A stretch of 64,000 nucleotides of DNA from Gemmatimonadales bacterium (GTDB lineage Bacteria; Gemmatimonadota; Gemmatimonadetes; Gemmatimonadales; GWC2-71-9). The stretch covers positions 1 through 64,000 of the forward strand of contig DATAOI010000064.1 in assembly GCA_036265815.1 (NCBI GenBank), read 5' to 3'. The notes under the pieces were generated by a model, which was given only the letters and a program-made list of their open reading frames with translations, was not told the DNA's origin and searched no databases. Below are positions 16,663 through 24,137 of the stretch, piece after piece (within the stretch, counting starts at the first letter, position 1; every line of letters starts with the position of its first letter). Made by a program: the position numbers and the translations under genes.

Positions 16663-17807
16663 TCCTCCTCGGCGCGGTCCCCACCGCCGTGGCGATCGTG
16701 GGCTGGGGGCTGACCATTCGCTCCACCGCCCCCGCGGGTCCGGGCCGTGCGCTCGAAGCGGTCGGCACCTCGGGGCGCACGCTCCTGCAGACGCTCGATT
16801 CCACTCGCCTGCGCCCCGCCGAACGACGAGCGCTGGCGGACCACGCCACCAAGCTCAACGCGGCGTTGGCCCGGTTTCAGCGGGCCGCGACGTTCGACCG
16901 CTATTACTCGGCCGGGCTCGCGCTGGTGGTGCTGCTGGTGGGAGCCGCGTTCCTCTATGCGTCGGTTCGCCTCGGGGGGCATCTCTCCCGCCAGCTCGGC
17001 CGGCCGATCGAGGAGTTGATCGGGTGGACCGGAAACATCCGCCGTATGGAGCCGCTGCCGGCAGACCGCCCGCGTCGCGGCGCCCCCGAGTTCGCCGCGC
17101 TCCGGACGGCGCTCCGCGAGATGGCCGACACTCTGGAGCGAGCACGAGCCCAGGAGATCGAGAGTGAACGGCTGCGTGCCTTTCGGGAGACCGCCCGGCG
17201 GGTGGCGCACGAGATGCGAAACCCGCTCACGCCGATCCGCCTGGCCGTCTCGCAGCTGTCGCGCACGGCGGCCTCGGGCCAGCAGGACGCCATCGAAGTC
17301 CTGGTGGCGGAATCCGGGCGGCTGGAGCAGCTGGCCCGTGAGTTCACCGAGTTCGGCCGCCTGCCGGAAGGCCCAGCCGCGCCGGTGGACCTGCCGGAGC
17401 TCCTGTCCGAGCTGGCGCGCTCCACGCTGCCCACGGGCGTGACTGCCCGCCTGGTGCTCGCGCCCAGCACGCCCACGCTGCTGGGCCACTACGACCCGCT
17501 CCGGCGCGCCTTCAGCAACATCCTGCGGAATGCGGTGGAAGCGTGCGACGGGAAGGGAGAGATCGAGATCTCCTCCGAGGCCCTGGCCGATGGCCGGGCG
17601 CGGGTGATCATTCGCGATCACGGCCCCGGCATCCCGCCGGAGCTGGCAGCCCGCATCTTCGATCCGTACTTCACCGCCAAGGATGGTGGCACCGGGCTGG
17701 GGCTGGCACTGGCCAAGCAGACGGTGGAGATGCACGCCGGCAGCATCGCGGTGGAGCCCACGGCCGGCGGCGGCGCGAGCTTCGTGATTCTGCTGGCCGG
17801 CCGATGA
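16623..17807 (+). CDS. NtrY-like membrane sensor histidine kinase
   Basis: 394 residues: two membrane helices (about 8-28 and 96-118) flanking a short ~65-residue periplasmic region, a HAMP-like linker, the dimerisation/phosphoacceptor helix with RRVAHEMRNPLTPIRLAVSQL (H-box) and an HATPase domain with FSNILRNAVEA (N-box), DHGPGIP (G1) and GTGLGLAL (G2). It should autophosphorylate and pass phosphate to the regulator encoded immediately downstream, whose ATG overlaps its stop (ATGA). The sensory signal cannot be inferred. The layout is that of NtrY-type kinases. Confidence 0.87.
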   Translation: MRLTFHRRILLILILLGAVPTAVAIVGWGLTIRSTAPAGPGRALEAVGTSGRTLLQTLDSTRLRPAERRALADHATKLNAALARFQRAATFDRYYSAGLALVVLLVGAAFLYASVRLGGHLSRQLGRPIEELIGWTGNIRRMEPLPADRPRRGAPEFAALRTALREMADTLERARAQEIESERLRAFRETARRVAHEMRNPLTPIRLAVSQLSRTAASGQQDAIEVLVAESGRLEQLAREFTEFGRLPEGPAAPVDLPELLSELARSTLPTGVTARLVLAPSTPTLLGHYDPLRRAFSNILRNAVEACDGKGEIEISSEALADGRARVIIRDHGPGIPPELAARIFDPYFTAKDGGTGLGLALAKQTVEMHAGSIAVEPTAGGGASFVILLAGR

Positions 17808-19159
17808 GCAGCGCGCCGGCACAGGTGCTCCTGGTCGACGACGAGTCCAACATCCGGCGGATGCTCGCGGCCCTGTTGCGGGAGGAGGGATTCACCGTCG
17901 CGGAGGCTCCCAATGGCAACGCGGCGCTGCTGCAGCTCGATGACGTCGACCCCGACGTCATCGTGCTCGACCTGCTGATGCCGCCCGGCCCGGACGGGCT
18001 GGAGACCCTGGTCCGGATCAGGGAGCGGGGCCTGGGAACACCCGTCATCATGATGAGCGGGAAGGCCCAGCTCACCGATGCCGTGCGCGCGGTCAAGCAG
18101 GGGGCGTTCCAGTTCCTGGAGAAGCCGCTCACTCCGGAATCAGTCCTGGTGACGGTGCGGGCTGCGCTGGAGCTCAACCGCACCCGCGCGGAGAATCGCG
18201 CGTTGCACGCGGAGCTGGCGCGCCGGGGCACGCTCATCGGCGACAGCGCGGCCATGCGGGAGGTGCGCGCCCTCATCGCGCGGGTGGCGCCCACCGAGGC
18301 GCGGGTACTCGTCACCGGCGAGTCGGGCACCGGCAAAGAGCTGGTGGCCGCTGCGATTCATGCGGCCAGCCGTCGGTCGGCGCGGGCGTTCGTCACCGTG
18401 AACTGCGCGGCAATACCCCGCGACCTGGTCGAGTCCGAGATGTTCGGGCACGAGCGCGGCTCCTTCACCGGCGCCACCGAGCGGCGACTCGGCCGGTTCG
18501 AGCTGGCCCACGAGGGCACGCTCTTTCTCGATGAAGTAGGCGACCTGAGCGGTGAGGCCCAGGCCAAGCTACTCCGCACGCTGGAGACCGGGGAGCTGCA
18601 GCGCATAGGGGCGGAGCGCTCGCAACGGGTGGACGTGCGGGTAGTGGCGGCCACCAATCGCAGGCTGGAGGATGAGGTCCAGGAAGGCCGATTCCGGGAG
18701 GATCTCTTCTTCCGTCTCAACGTCTTCCCGTTGCACCTCCCGCCGCTCAGGGAGCGGCTGGAGGATCTGCCGGCGCTGGTGGCCCACTTGAGCGAGCGGG
18801 TGCGCCCACGCTACGCCGCCACCTTCACGCCAGCCGCGCTGGAGGCCCTGGCATCGTATGCCTGGCCGGGCAACATCCGTGAGCTGGCCAACCTGGTGGA
18901 GCGACTGACCATTTTGAGCGGCCCGATGGTCGACGACACGGCGGTTCGCCAGGTCCTGCGAGGGGGTCCCGCCCCGGTCCTGTCACTGCCCTCGCCGGGC
19001 CGGCCGTTGAACGAGGCGCTGGACGACTTCGAGCGCAGAGTCATCGGCGCGGCGCTGGCGCAGGCCGAAGGCAACGTGGCCGAGGCGGCGCGGGCGCTGC
19101 AGACCGACCGGGCCAACCTTTACCGCCGGATGCGCCGCCTGGGCCTCGACCGCCAGTAG
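17804..19159 (+). CDS. NtrX/NtrC-type sigma-54-dependent response regulator
   Basis: 451 residues in three domains: receiver (about 7-120; acidic pair in LLVDDES, phosphoacceptor in VIVLDLLMPP, Lys in FLEKPLTP), AAA+ activator (about 140-370; Walker A GESGTGKE, sigma-54-contact loop GSFTGA in HERGSFTGATERR, Walker B LFLDEVGDL, arginine-finger FREDLFFRLNV) and a C-terminal Fis-type helix-turn-helix (GNVAEAARALQTDRANLYRRM). The loop has Ser for the commoner Ala (GAFTGA), a variant found in working activators. It should open sigma-54 promoters; one candidate occurs in this window at 61434-61449. Confidence 0.9.
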   Translation: MSSAPAQVLLVDDESNIRRMLAALLREEGFTVAEAPNGNAALLQLDDVDPDVIVLDLLMPPGPDGLETLVRIRERGLGTPVIMMSGKAQLTDAVRAVKQGAFQFLEKPLTPESVLVTVRAALELNRTRAENRALHAELARRGTLIGDSAAMREVRALIARVAPTEARVLVTGESGTGKELVAAAIHAASRRSARAFVTVNCAAIPRDLVESEMFGHERGSFTGATERRLGRFELAHEGTLFLDEVGDLSGEAQAKLLRTLETGELQRIGAERSQRVDVRVVAATNRRLEDEVQEGRFREDLFFRLNVFPLHLPPLRERLEDLPALVAHLSERVRPRYAATFTPAALEALASYAWPGNIRELANLVERLTILSGPMVDDTAVRQVLRGGPAPVLSLPSPGRPLNEALDDFERRVIGAALAQAEGNVAEAARALQTDRANLYRRMRRLGLDRQ

Positions 19160-19190
19160 TCCGATCTCCTCTTCCACTCCCGAGACCCGC

Positions 19191-20921
19191 ATGCGAGTGC
19201 TCGTCGGCGGCCTCCTCCTCCTGCTCGGCGCGACCACCGTTCGGGCGCAGGACAGCGTCATCGTCATCGACCCCGATGCCCCGCCGGGCGACTCCACCGT
19301 GATCCGGGGCGGCCCGCCCGCCGACATCGTGGCCGAGCTGATCGCCTTCTTCAACGATTCCGCGACCACGCGGATGTCGGGCGACGTGGCTTTCCCGCCG
19401 GGCACCACGTTCCAGGGAAAACTGGCGCAGTACCGGGGATCGCTCCGGATTGCGGGCCGGGTGACGGGGTCGATCGCGGTGGCCAACGGCACCCTCTACC
19501 TGCTTCCCGGCGCCGAAGTGGATGGCGAGATCCTGGTGGTCGGGGGCCGGCTCATCCGCAGTGCGGGAGCCCACCATGAGGGTCGCGAGCGGGTGTTCTG
19601 GGACGCGGCACCGGTGCTCCGGCTTCCCGGCGGCATGCTCGCGCTGCGGGAGCGGCACCGCCCGCTGGGCGAGCTGGCCGCCGCCAGGACCAGCTTCCAG
19701 ACGGGCAAGGTGCGCACGACGCTGTTCCTCGCCACCGGCGGGACGTACGACCGGATCGAGGGACTGCCTATCGTCTTCGGGCCACTCTTCGAGCTGCGTC
19801 CCACCGCCCGATCGGTCGCCCGGCTGGACCTGCGGGGGGTTCTGCGAACCGCCGGGGGCGGCTCCGGACTGACCAGCGATTTCGGGTACACCACCCGCGC
19901 CGAGCTTCGACTTCCCACGATCGGCATCGCCGGCCGGGTGTACAGCGAGGTGGACGCGATCGAGGACCAGCCCCTCTCGGCCAACGAGAACGGCTGGTCG
20001 GCGTTTCTGCTGCAGCGGGATTACCGCGATTACTACGAGCGTATCGGCGGGGGCGGCGCCGTCTGGGTCCAGCCGTGGCGGCCGGTCCGGCTGGAACTGT
20101 CGCTCCGGCGGGACCGGGAGCGCTCGGTGCGCGCCACCGATCCCTGGTCACTCCTCAGGAACAGCGACCGCTGGCGCCGGAATCCGTTGGTCGACGACGG
20201 CCACTACTTCAGCAGCGGGCTCCAGCTGGACCTGGATACCCGGAATTCCCGGGATCTCCCGAGTACCGGCTGGCTGCTGCGCGCCCGCTTCGAGCACTCG
20301 ACCAGCGACGACATCGCCCCGGTCACGCTGCCCCAGGAGGTCCGGCCGTCGCCGCCGACGGGCGGAGGCTACGCCTTCGACCGGCTCGCGATCGATCTCA
20401 GGCGCTATTCCCGGCTGACCCCATCGCTCAGGGTCAACGCTCGCCTCAAGGCCGACGGCTGGGTGGGCGGCGACCGGCTGCCAGTGCAGCGGCGGGTCTC
20501 GCTGGGCGGACCCGACCTCCTCCCCGGCTACGATTTCCGGGCCTTCACCTGCGCGCCCCGGGGATTCGCCGACGCATCCGATCCGGCGCTGTGCGACCGG
20601 ATGATCGCCGCCCAGGTCGAGGTGCGTACTCGATTGGGCCTCAACCTGGGGTACCGGGTGCGTGATCGGGATGGCAGCCCGTCGGGTCGGTTCGTCGGGA
20701 TCGAGGAAGCCGATCTCGTCTTCCTGACCGATGCGGGCAAGGCGTGGCTCGCGGGAGACGGGCCGGGCCAGGTGCCGGTCAACCGGATCCCGTCGTTCGA
20801 CGAGTGGAAGCTCGACGTCGGCGCCGGTCTCGATGCCGGCGAGATCGCCGTGTATCTGGCGAAGAGTCTCTCCCAAGGCGAGCCGGTTCGGCTCCTCGTC
20901 CGTCTCCAGCGCCGGTTCTAG
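19191..20921 (+). CDS. Bactofilin-like repeat fused to an Omp85-type outer-membrane beta-barrel
   Basis: 576 residues. A signal peptide (MRVLVGGLLLLLGATTVRAQ) is followed by about 50 residues and then a right-handed beta-type segment (about 80-130: GSLRIAGRVTGSIAVANGTL, LLPGAEVDGEILVVGGRLI) that resembles the polymer-forming bactofilin repeat. The remaining ~430 residues alternate polar and aromatic residues as in a beta-barrel, contain SLGGPDLLPGYDFR near the place of the BamA/TamA L6 motif, and end in ...LQRRF with a terminal Phe. It likely sits in the outer membrane. It follows the NtrX-like gene by 31 bases. Confidence 0.72.
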   Translation: MRVLVGGLLLLLGATTVRAQDSVIVIDPDAPPGDSTVIRGGPPADIVAELIAFFNDSATTRMSGDVAFPPGTTFQGKLAQYRGSLRIAGRVTGSIAVANGTLYLLPGAEVDGEILVVGGRLIRSAGAHHEGRERVFWDAAPVLRLPGGMLALRERHRPLGELAAARTSFQTGKVRTTLFLATGGTYDRIEGLPIVFGPLFELRPTARSVARLDLRGVLRTAGGGSGLTSDFGYTTRAELRLPTIGIAGRVYSEVDAIEDQPLSANENGWSAFLLQRDYRDYYERIGGGGAVWVQPWRPVRLELSLRRDRERSVRATDPWSLLRNSDRWRRNPLVDDGHYFSSGLQLDLDTRNSRDLPSTGWLLRARFEHSTSDDIAPVTLPQEVRPSPPTGGGYAFDRLAIDLRRYSRLTPSLRVNARLKADGWVGGDRLPVQRRVSLGGPDLLPGYDFRAFTCAPRGFADASDPALCDRMIAAQVEVRTRLGLNLGYRVRDRDGSPSGRFVGIEEADLVFLTDAGKAWLAGDGPGQVPVNRIPSFDEWKLDVGAGLDAGEIAVYLAKSLSQGEPVRLLVRLQRRF

Positions 20922-21616
20922 TGCCCCCCACCGCCGGACACCTCCGCCGACGGTTCGCGCCGCGGGTGCGAGCGGTGGCCACAGGCCTGCTCCTCGCGCT
21001 GGCCGCGGGCGGGACGGCGCAGGCCCAAGCGCCGGGAGCCGTCCACCTCCAGGTGCGGCTGGCGCCGGACTCGACGGTCGCGGGCGCGCGGGCGCCGATC
21101 GTCCGTTCGCAGAATTTGCTGGCGGATGGCCGCTGGCTCTCGGCGCTGCGCTCGGGACTGCCGGTGCGGCTGCACTACCGGGTGGAGGTCTGGCGTTCGC
21201 GGGAGGGCTGGTTCGACACCTTCGAGCGGCAGGCGGAATGGGACGTCGTGGTCCATCATGAGCCGCTGCTGGACCAGTACACTCTGCTGACCATCGTGGG
21301 CGCGCGCGCGCGCGAGCGGCGCTACGCTACGCTCGACGCCTTGAGTGCGGCGCTGGAGTTCGCCTACCGCGTGAACGTGCAGCCGGCACAGCCCGGCCGC
21401 TACTACTTCGCCGCGGCGCTGCAGATCTCCACGCTGTCCGACTCGGACCTGGACGAGCTGCAGCGGTTCCTGGAGGGGGATGTGGGCGATGTAGCCCAGG
21501 GCAAGGAGCGGGTGGGCGACGCACTGGGCCGAGGAGCGACCCGTTTTCTCTTACGGCTGGCCGGGCTGCCGGCGCTCAGGCTGGAGGGGCGGAGCGAGGC
21601 ATTCGTGGTGAGGTGA
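20921..21616 (+). CDS. DUF4390 family exported protein
   Basis: 231 residues with a signal peptide (hydrophobic core LLLALAAGGTAQA ending about residue 35). The DUF4390 hallmarks are present: LPVRLHYRVEVWRSREGWFD, WDVVVHHEPLLDQYTL and a C-terminal PGRYYFAAALQISTLSDSDLDELQ. Function unknown. In several Betaproteobacteria a DUF4390 gene precedes ntrY-ntrX, so its presence here beside a kinase/regulator pair of that type agrees with a conserved link. GTG 20921 overlaps the previous stop (TAGTG). Confidence 0.82.
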   Translation: MPPTAGHLRRRFAPRVRAVATGLLLALAAGGTAQAQAPGAVHLQVRLAPDSTVAGARAPIVRSQNLLADGRWLSALRSGLPVRLHYRVEVWRSREGWFDTFERQAEWDVVVHHEPLLDQYTLLTIVGARARERRYATLDALSAALEFAYRVNVQPAQPGRYYFAAALQISTLSDSDLDELQRFLEGDVGDVAQGKERVGDALGRGATRFLLRLAGLPALRLEGRSEAFVVR

Positions 21617-21620
21617 CAGG

Positions 21621-21706
21621 GTGGGGCAAGGTGGGGCAGAGTAAGGCAAAGTGGTGAGCGGCCCTCGTTCCCCACCCTTGCCTCACGCTGCCCCACCTTG
21701 CCCCAC
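21621..21706. terminator. Long hairpin built of 10-bp repeats between convergent genes
   Basis: The left arm GTGGGGCAAGGTGGGGCAG (21621-21639) pairs perfectly over 19 bp with CTGCCCCACCTTGCCCCAC (21688-21706). Both arms continue inward with a 10-base period (GTGGGGCAAG, GTGGGGCAGA, GTAAGGCAAA, GTGGTGAGCG on the left) and pair partly. It fills the gap between the DUF4390 stop and the HNH stop, where a two-way terminator would lie, but there is no T-run on either side. It could equally be a repeat element. Confidence 0.6.
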
Positions 21707-21715
21707 CTTGCGACC

Positions 21716-22264
21716 CTATCCTCCCAGCGCCCGGAGCGCCTCCTCGCCGTAGAACAGCTTGATGTACTTGGCCTGCGCGGCCGAGAGACGGCGGACCGCC
21801 CACGAGAGATGCACGAAGTGCGGCTCCCGCGGCACCACCAGCGGGTGCATCCCGCACTCCTGCGGCAGGTGGTTCCCCTTGCGGGTGTTGCAGGCGCTGC
21901 AGGCGGTCACCACGTTGCTCCACTCGTTGTCGCCGCCCCGCGAGAGCGGGATCAGGTGATCCCGGGTCAGGCACTCCCGATGCCGCAGCTCGATCTGGCC
22001 GCGATGGCAGTACTGGCAGCGGTATCCATCGCGGGCGAAGAGGAAGGTGTTGGTGACTTGGCGGCGGAAGCGGCGGGGAACGTGGACGAACTTGACGAGC
22101 CGGATGATGGCAGGTTTGGGCAGCGTGAGGCGTTCACTTCGAACGTAGTCGTTCGCGTCGGACTCGACGATCTCCGCCTTGCCCTCGATCACCAGGCGCA
22201 ACGCGCGCCGGACCGGGACCATCGTCAGCGGCTCGAAGGACGCGTTCAACGCGAGACACCGCAC
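21716..22264 (-). CDS. HNH endonuclease family protein
   Basis: 182 residues from GTG 22264, giving the usual start of this common family (RCLALNASFEPLTMVPVRRALRLV...GKAEIVE). The C-terminal half has the zinc-binding and HNH core: CQYCHRGQ, LTRDHLIPLSRGGDNEWSN, and ACSACNTRKGNHLP. Members are widespread single-domain HNH proteins whose physiological target is unknown. GGAGA lies about 7 bases before GTG 22264; GTG 22300 is the alternative start. A promoter with a ~110-base leader is proposed upstream. Confidence 0.83.
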   Translation of the reverse strand: MRCLALNASFEPLTMVPVRRALRLVIEGKAEIVESDANDYVRSERLTLPKPAIIRLVKFVHVPRRFRRQVTNTFLFARDGYRCQYCHRGQIELRHRECLTRDHLIPLSRGGDNEWSNVVTACSACNTRKGNHLPQECGMHPLVVPREPHFVHLSWAVRRLSAAQAKYIKLFYGEEALRALGG

Positions 22265-22381
22265 GCGACGTCTCCACTGCGAAACGGGTAGAGGATGCAC
22301 GTGTCCCGCCTTGCTCGCCCAACGTTGGACGGGTCCGACGGGAGGGGAACCGACTGGGAGATCGGTTGTTACCGCTGCAGA

Positions 22382-22410
22382 ATCGTAATGTGCGCCCGCA
22401 ACCGGAGCAA
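22382..22410 (-). promoter_or_regulatory. Sigma-70-type promoter upstream of the HNH gene
   Basis: On the minus strand TTGCTC (complement of 22405-22410), a 17-bp spacer and TACGAT (complement of 22382-22387). The -10 hexamer is the same as that of the tyrS promoter. Transcription would start near 22375 and leave a ~110-base leader that includes a small hairpin, AACCGA/TCGGTT, at about 22349-22368. Confidence 0.5.
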
Positions 22411-22442
22411 GGGAAACCGGTCCGGCACCCGCTTCGGCCGAC

Positions 22443-22889
22443 TCATTTCTTGACGATCGCCTGAATTCTCGACGCGATCGATTCGCGCTGCTTCTGGCTC
22501 CGGGTGATGACCAGCACGGTGTCGTCCCCCGCGATGGTGCCGATGACTTCGGACCACCCGGTCTGATCGAGGGCCTCGGTGATGGCGCCGGCGGAGCCGC
22601 TCGCGGTCTTGAGGACCAGCAGCGGCCCCACGCCGTCCACGCTCACCAGCAGTGCGGGCAGCACCTGGGCCAGATCGGGCCGCACCGCCGCCCGGTGCGG
22701 GTGGGTGTAGAACGCCCCGCCCTGGGGATCGGCGAGCTTGGCCAGGCCCAGCTCGCGGATGTCGCGCGAGAGCGTGGCCTGGGTCACGATGAACCCTTCG
22801 GACGCGAGTGCCCCGCGCAGCTCGTCCTGACTCTCGATGCGGCGCTCCCGCACGACGCGCAGGATCGCGGCATGGCGCTGGATCTTCAT
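22443..22889 (-). CDS. argR: Arginine repressor ArgR
   Basis: 148 residues, full family length. The winged-helix N-terminal domain includes the DNA-recognition segment TQATLSRDIRELGLAK, and the C-terminal oligomerisation domain has the arginine-binding motif GTIAGDDTVLV. ArgR hexamers repress arginine biosynthesis genes when arginine is bound. No arg gene is nearby; instead its ATG overlaps the stop of the amidohydrolase gene (ATGA), so it is probably translated as the third gene of a PBP1A-amidohydrolase-argR operon. Confidence 0.93.
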   Translation of the reverse strand: MKIQRHAAILRVVRERRIESQDELRGALASEGFIVTQATLSRDIRELGLAKLADPQGGAFYTHPHRAAVRPDLAQVLPALLVSVDGVGPLLVLKTASGSAGAITEALDQTGWSEVIGTIAGDDTVLVITRSQKQRESIASRIQAIVKK

Positions 22890-24136
22890 ACCGGCCCACC
22901 GGCTCGATACACGTCCCGTCCTCCCACATAGGTGGCCAACACGTCAGCCGGTCCGCTCGCAAGCACCTGCTCTTCGGGCGGGAGAGCAGCCCCGCCGTCG
23001 GGCGGCCGCAGCACGACGCAATCGCCCCACTTCCCTTCCCGGAGGCTCCCGGTCTCGCTGTCGAGTCCCAGCGCCCGAGCCGCTTCCAACGTGCAGAGCG
23101 CCAGCGCGCTCGGCGCATCGAGCCCCGCGAGCGCGCGGGCGGCACGGGCTTCCGCCAGGAGATCCGGCGTCCCCACGCTGAGCACCGAGTCGGTGCCGAG
23201 TCCGACGCGCAGGCCCCGGTGGAGAAACCCCGCGAGTGGCGCCGCGCCATGCCCGTGGCTCTGGTTGGAGAGCGGGCAGTGCGCGATGGCCGCTCCCGCG
23301 CGGGCCAGCCGGTCGAGATCGTCTGCGCCGGCCTGCACCACGTGGATACAGAGCGTCCGCTCGGAAAGCACGCCGTGGCGCTCGAGCCATTCTACCGGGG
23401 TACAGCCGAGCGGCACCGGGTTCGGGATCCCCCGCCCTCTCCACGCCTCGGCGAACGCGCCCTCTCCCGTGGCGAGCAGCTGGCTCTCGGCCCGCGACTC
23501 GGCGATGTGCGTGGCCAGGGGGAGTCCCTCCAGCCTGGCCCATCCGGCCACCGCGCCGTAGAGCGGGCCGCTCACCGTGTAGGGCGCATGAGGCGAGACT
23601 CCGATGCGCACCCGCCCGGTTGCGAACGCCCCCAGTGATTCTACCTGGCGCTGGAGTCCGGTCAGGCTCTCGCCCAGCTGCTCCGGATGCGGACCGAAGA
23701 CCTCCTGGTACGCCACGCCGGACCCGCCCGCCTCGGCGAGCGCGCGGATGACGGAGCCCGAGTCCCCGGTATCCGCGATGGTCGTAACGCCCGACGCGTG
23801 CGATGCCGAGAGTCCGGCCCGGGCCGCTGCCAAAATCGACTCGGGAGCGCGGCTGGCTTTCCGCTGGCGGACACCGCGGATCCAGGCGGCGAAATCGGGC
23901 TCGGGCGGCTCGCCCTGGAGATCGGTGAGCTCCAGGTGCGTGTGCGTATTGATCAGGCCGGGGAGCAGCAGGCCACGCTCGTACGTCTCGGCTGCGCTGT
24001 TTCCGGGACGAGGCACCACGTCGTCGGGGCCCACCGCGATCACCCGGCCGTCGGCTCCGATGAGCACCGCGCCGCGCTCGATCGGGCGGCCTTCGACGGG
24101 AATGACCCACCGGGCCACCAGCCGGCGGGCCGGCAT
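22886..24136 (-). CDS. Metal-dependent amidohydrolase (cytosine deaminase/chlorohydrolase-like; possibly aminofutalosine deaminase)
   Basis: 416-residue TIM-barrel amidohydrolase. Metal ligands and active-site elements are visible: [11 protein letters not shown] (the HxH), [23 protein letters not shown], and GLGTDSVLS. This subgroup deaminates purine or pyrimidine nucleosides or related compounds. The SPHAPYTVS segment is also seen in aminodeoxyfutalosine deaminases of the futalosine menaquinone pathway, so that role is possible but unproven; no other menaquinone gene is in view. ATG 24136 lies one base after the PBP stop, and the gene overlaps argR, so the three form an operon. Confidence 0.8.
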   Translation of the reverse strand: MPARRLVARWVIPVEGRPIERGAVLIGADGRVIAVGPDDVVPRPGNSAAETYERGLLLPGLINTHTHLELTDLQGEPPEPDFAAWIRGVRQRKASRAPESILAAARAGLSASHASGVTTIADTGDSGSVIRALAEAGGSGVAYQEVFGPHPEQLGESLTGLQRQVESLGAFATGRVRIGVSPHAPYTVSGPLYGAVAGWARLEGLPLATHIAESRAESQLLATGEGAFAEAWRGRGIPNPVPLGCTPVEWLERHGVLSERTLCIHVVQAGADDLDRLARAGAAIAHCPLSNQSHGHGAAPLAGFLHRGLRVGLGTDSVLSVGTPDLLAEARAARALAGLDAPSALALCTLEAARALGLDSETGSLREGKWGDCVVLRPPDGGAALPPEEQVLASGPADVLATYVGGRDVYRAGGPV

Positions 24137-24137
24137 C

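Noticed and set aside
22369-22446. A 25-codon frame (MSRPKRVPDRF...) whose ATG overlaps the argR stop
   Set aside because: It overlaps the HNH promoter elements and has no ribosome-binding site or recognisable motif.
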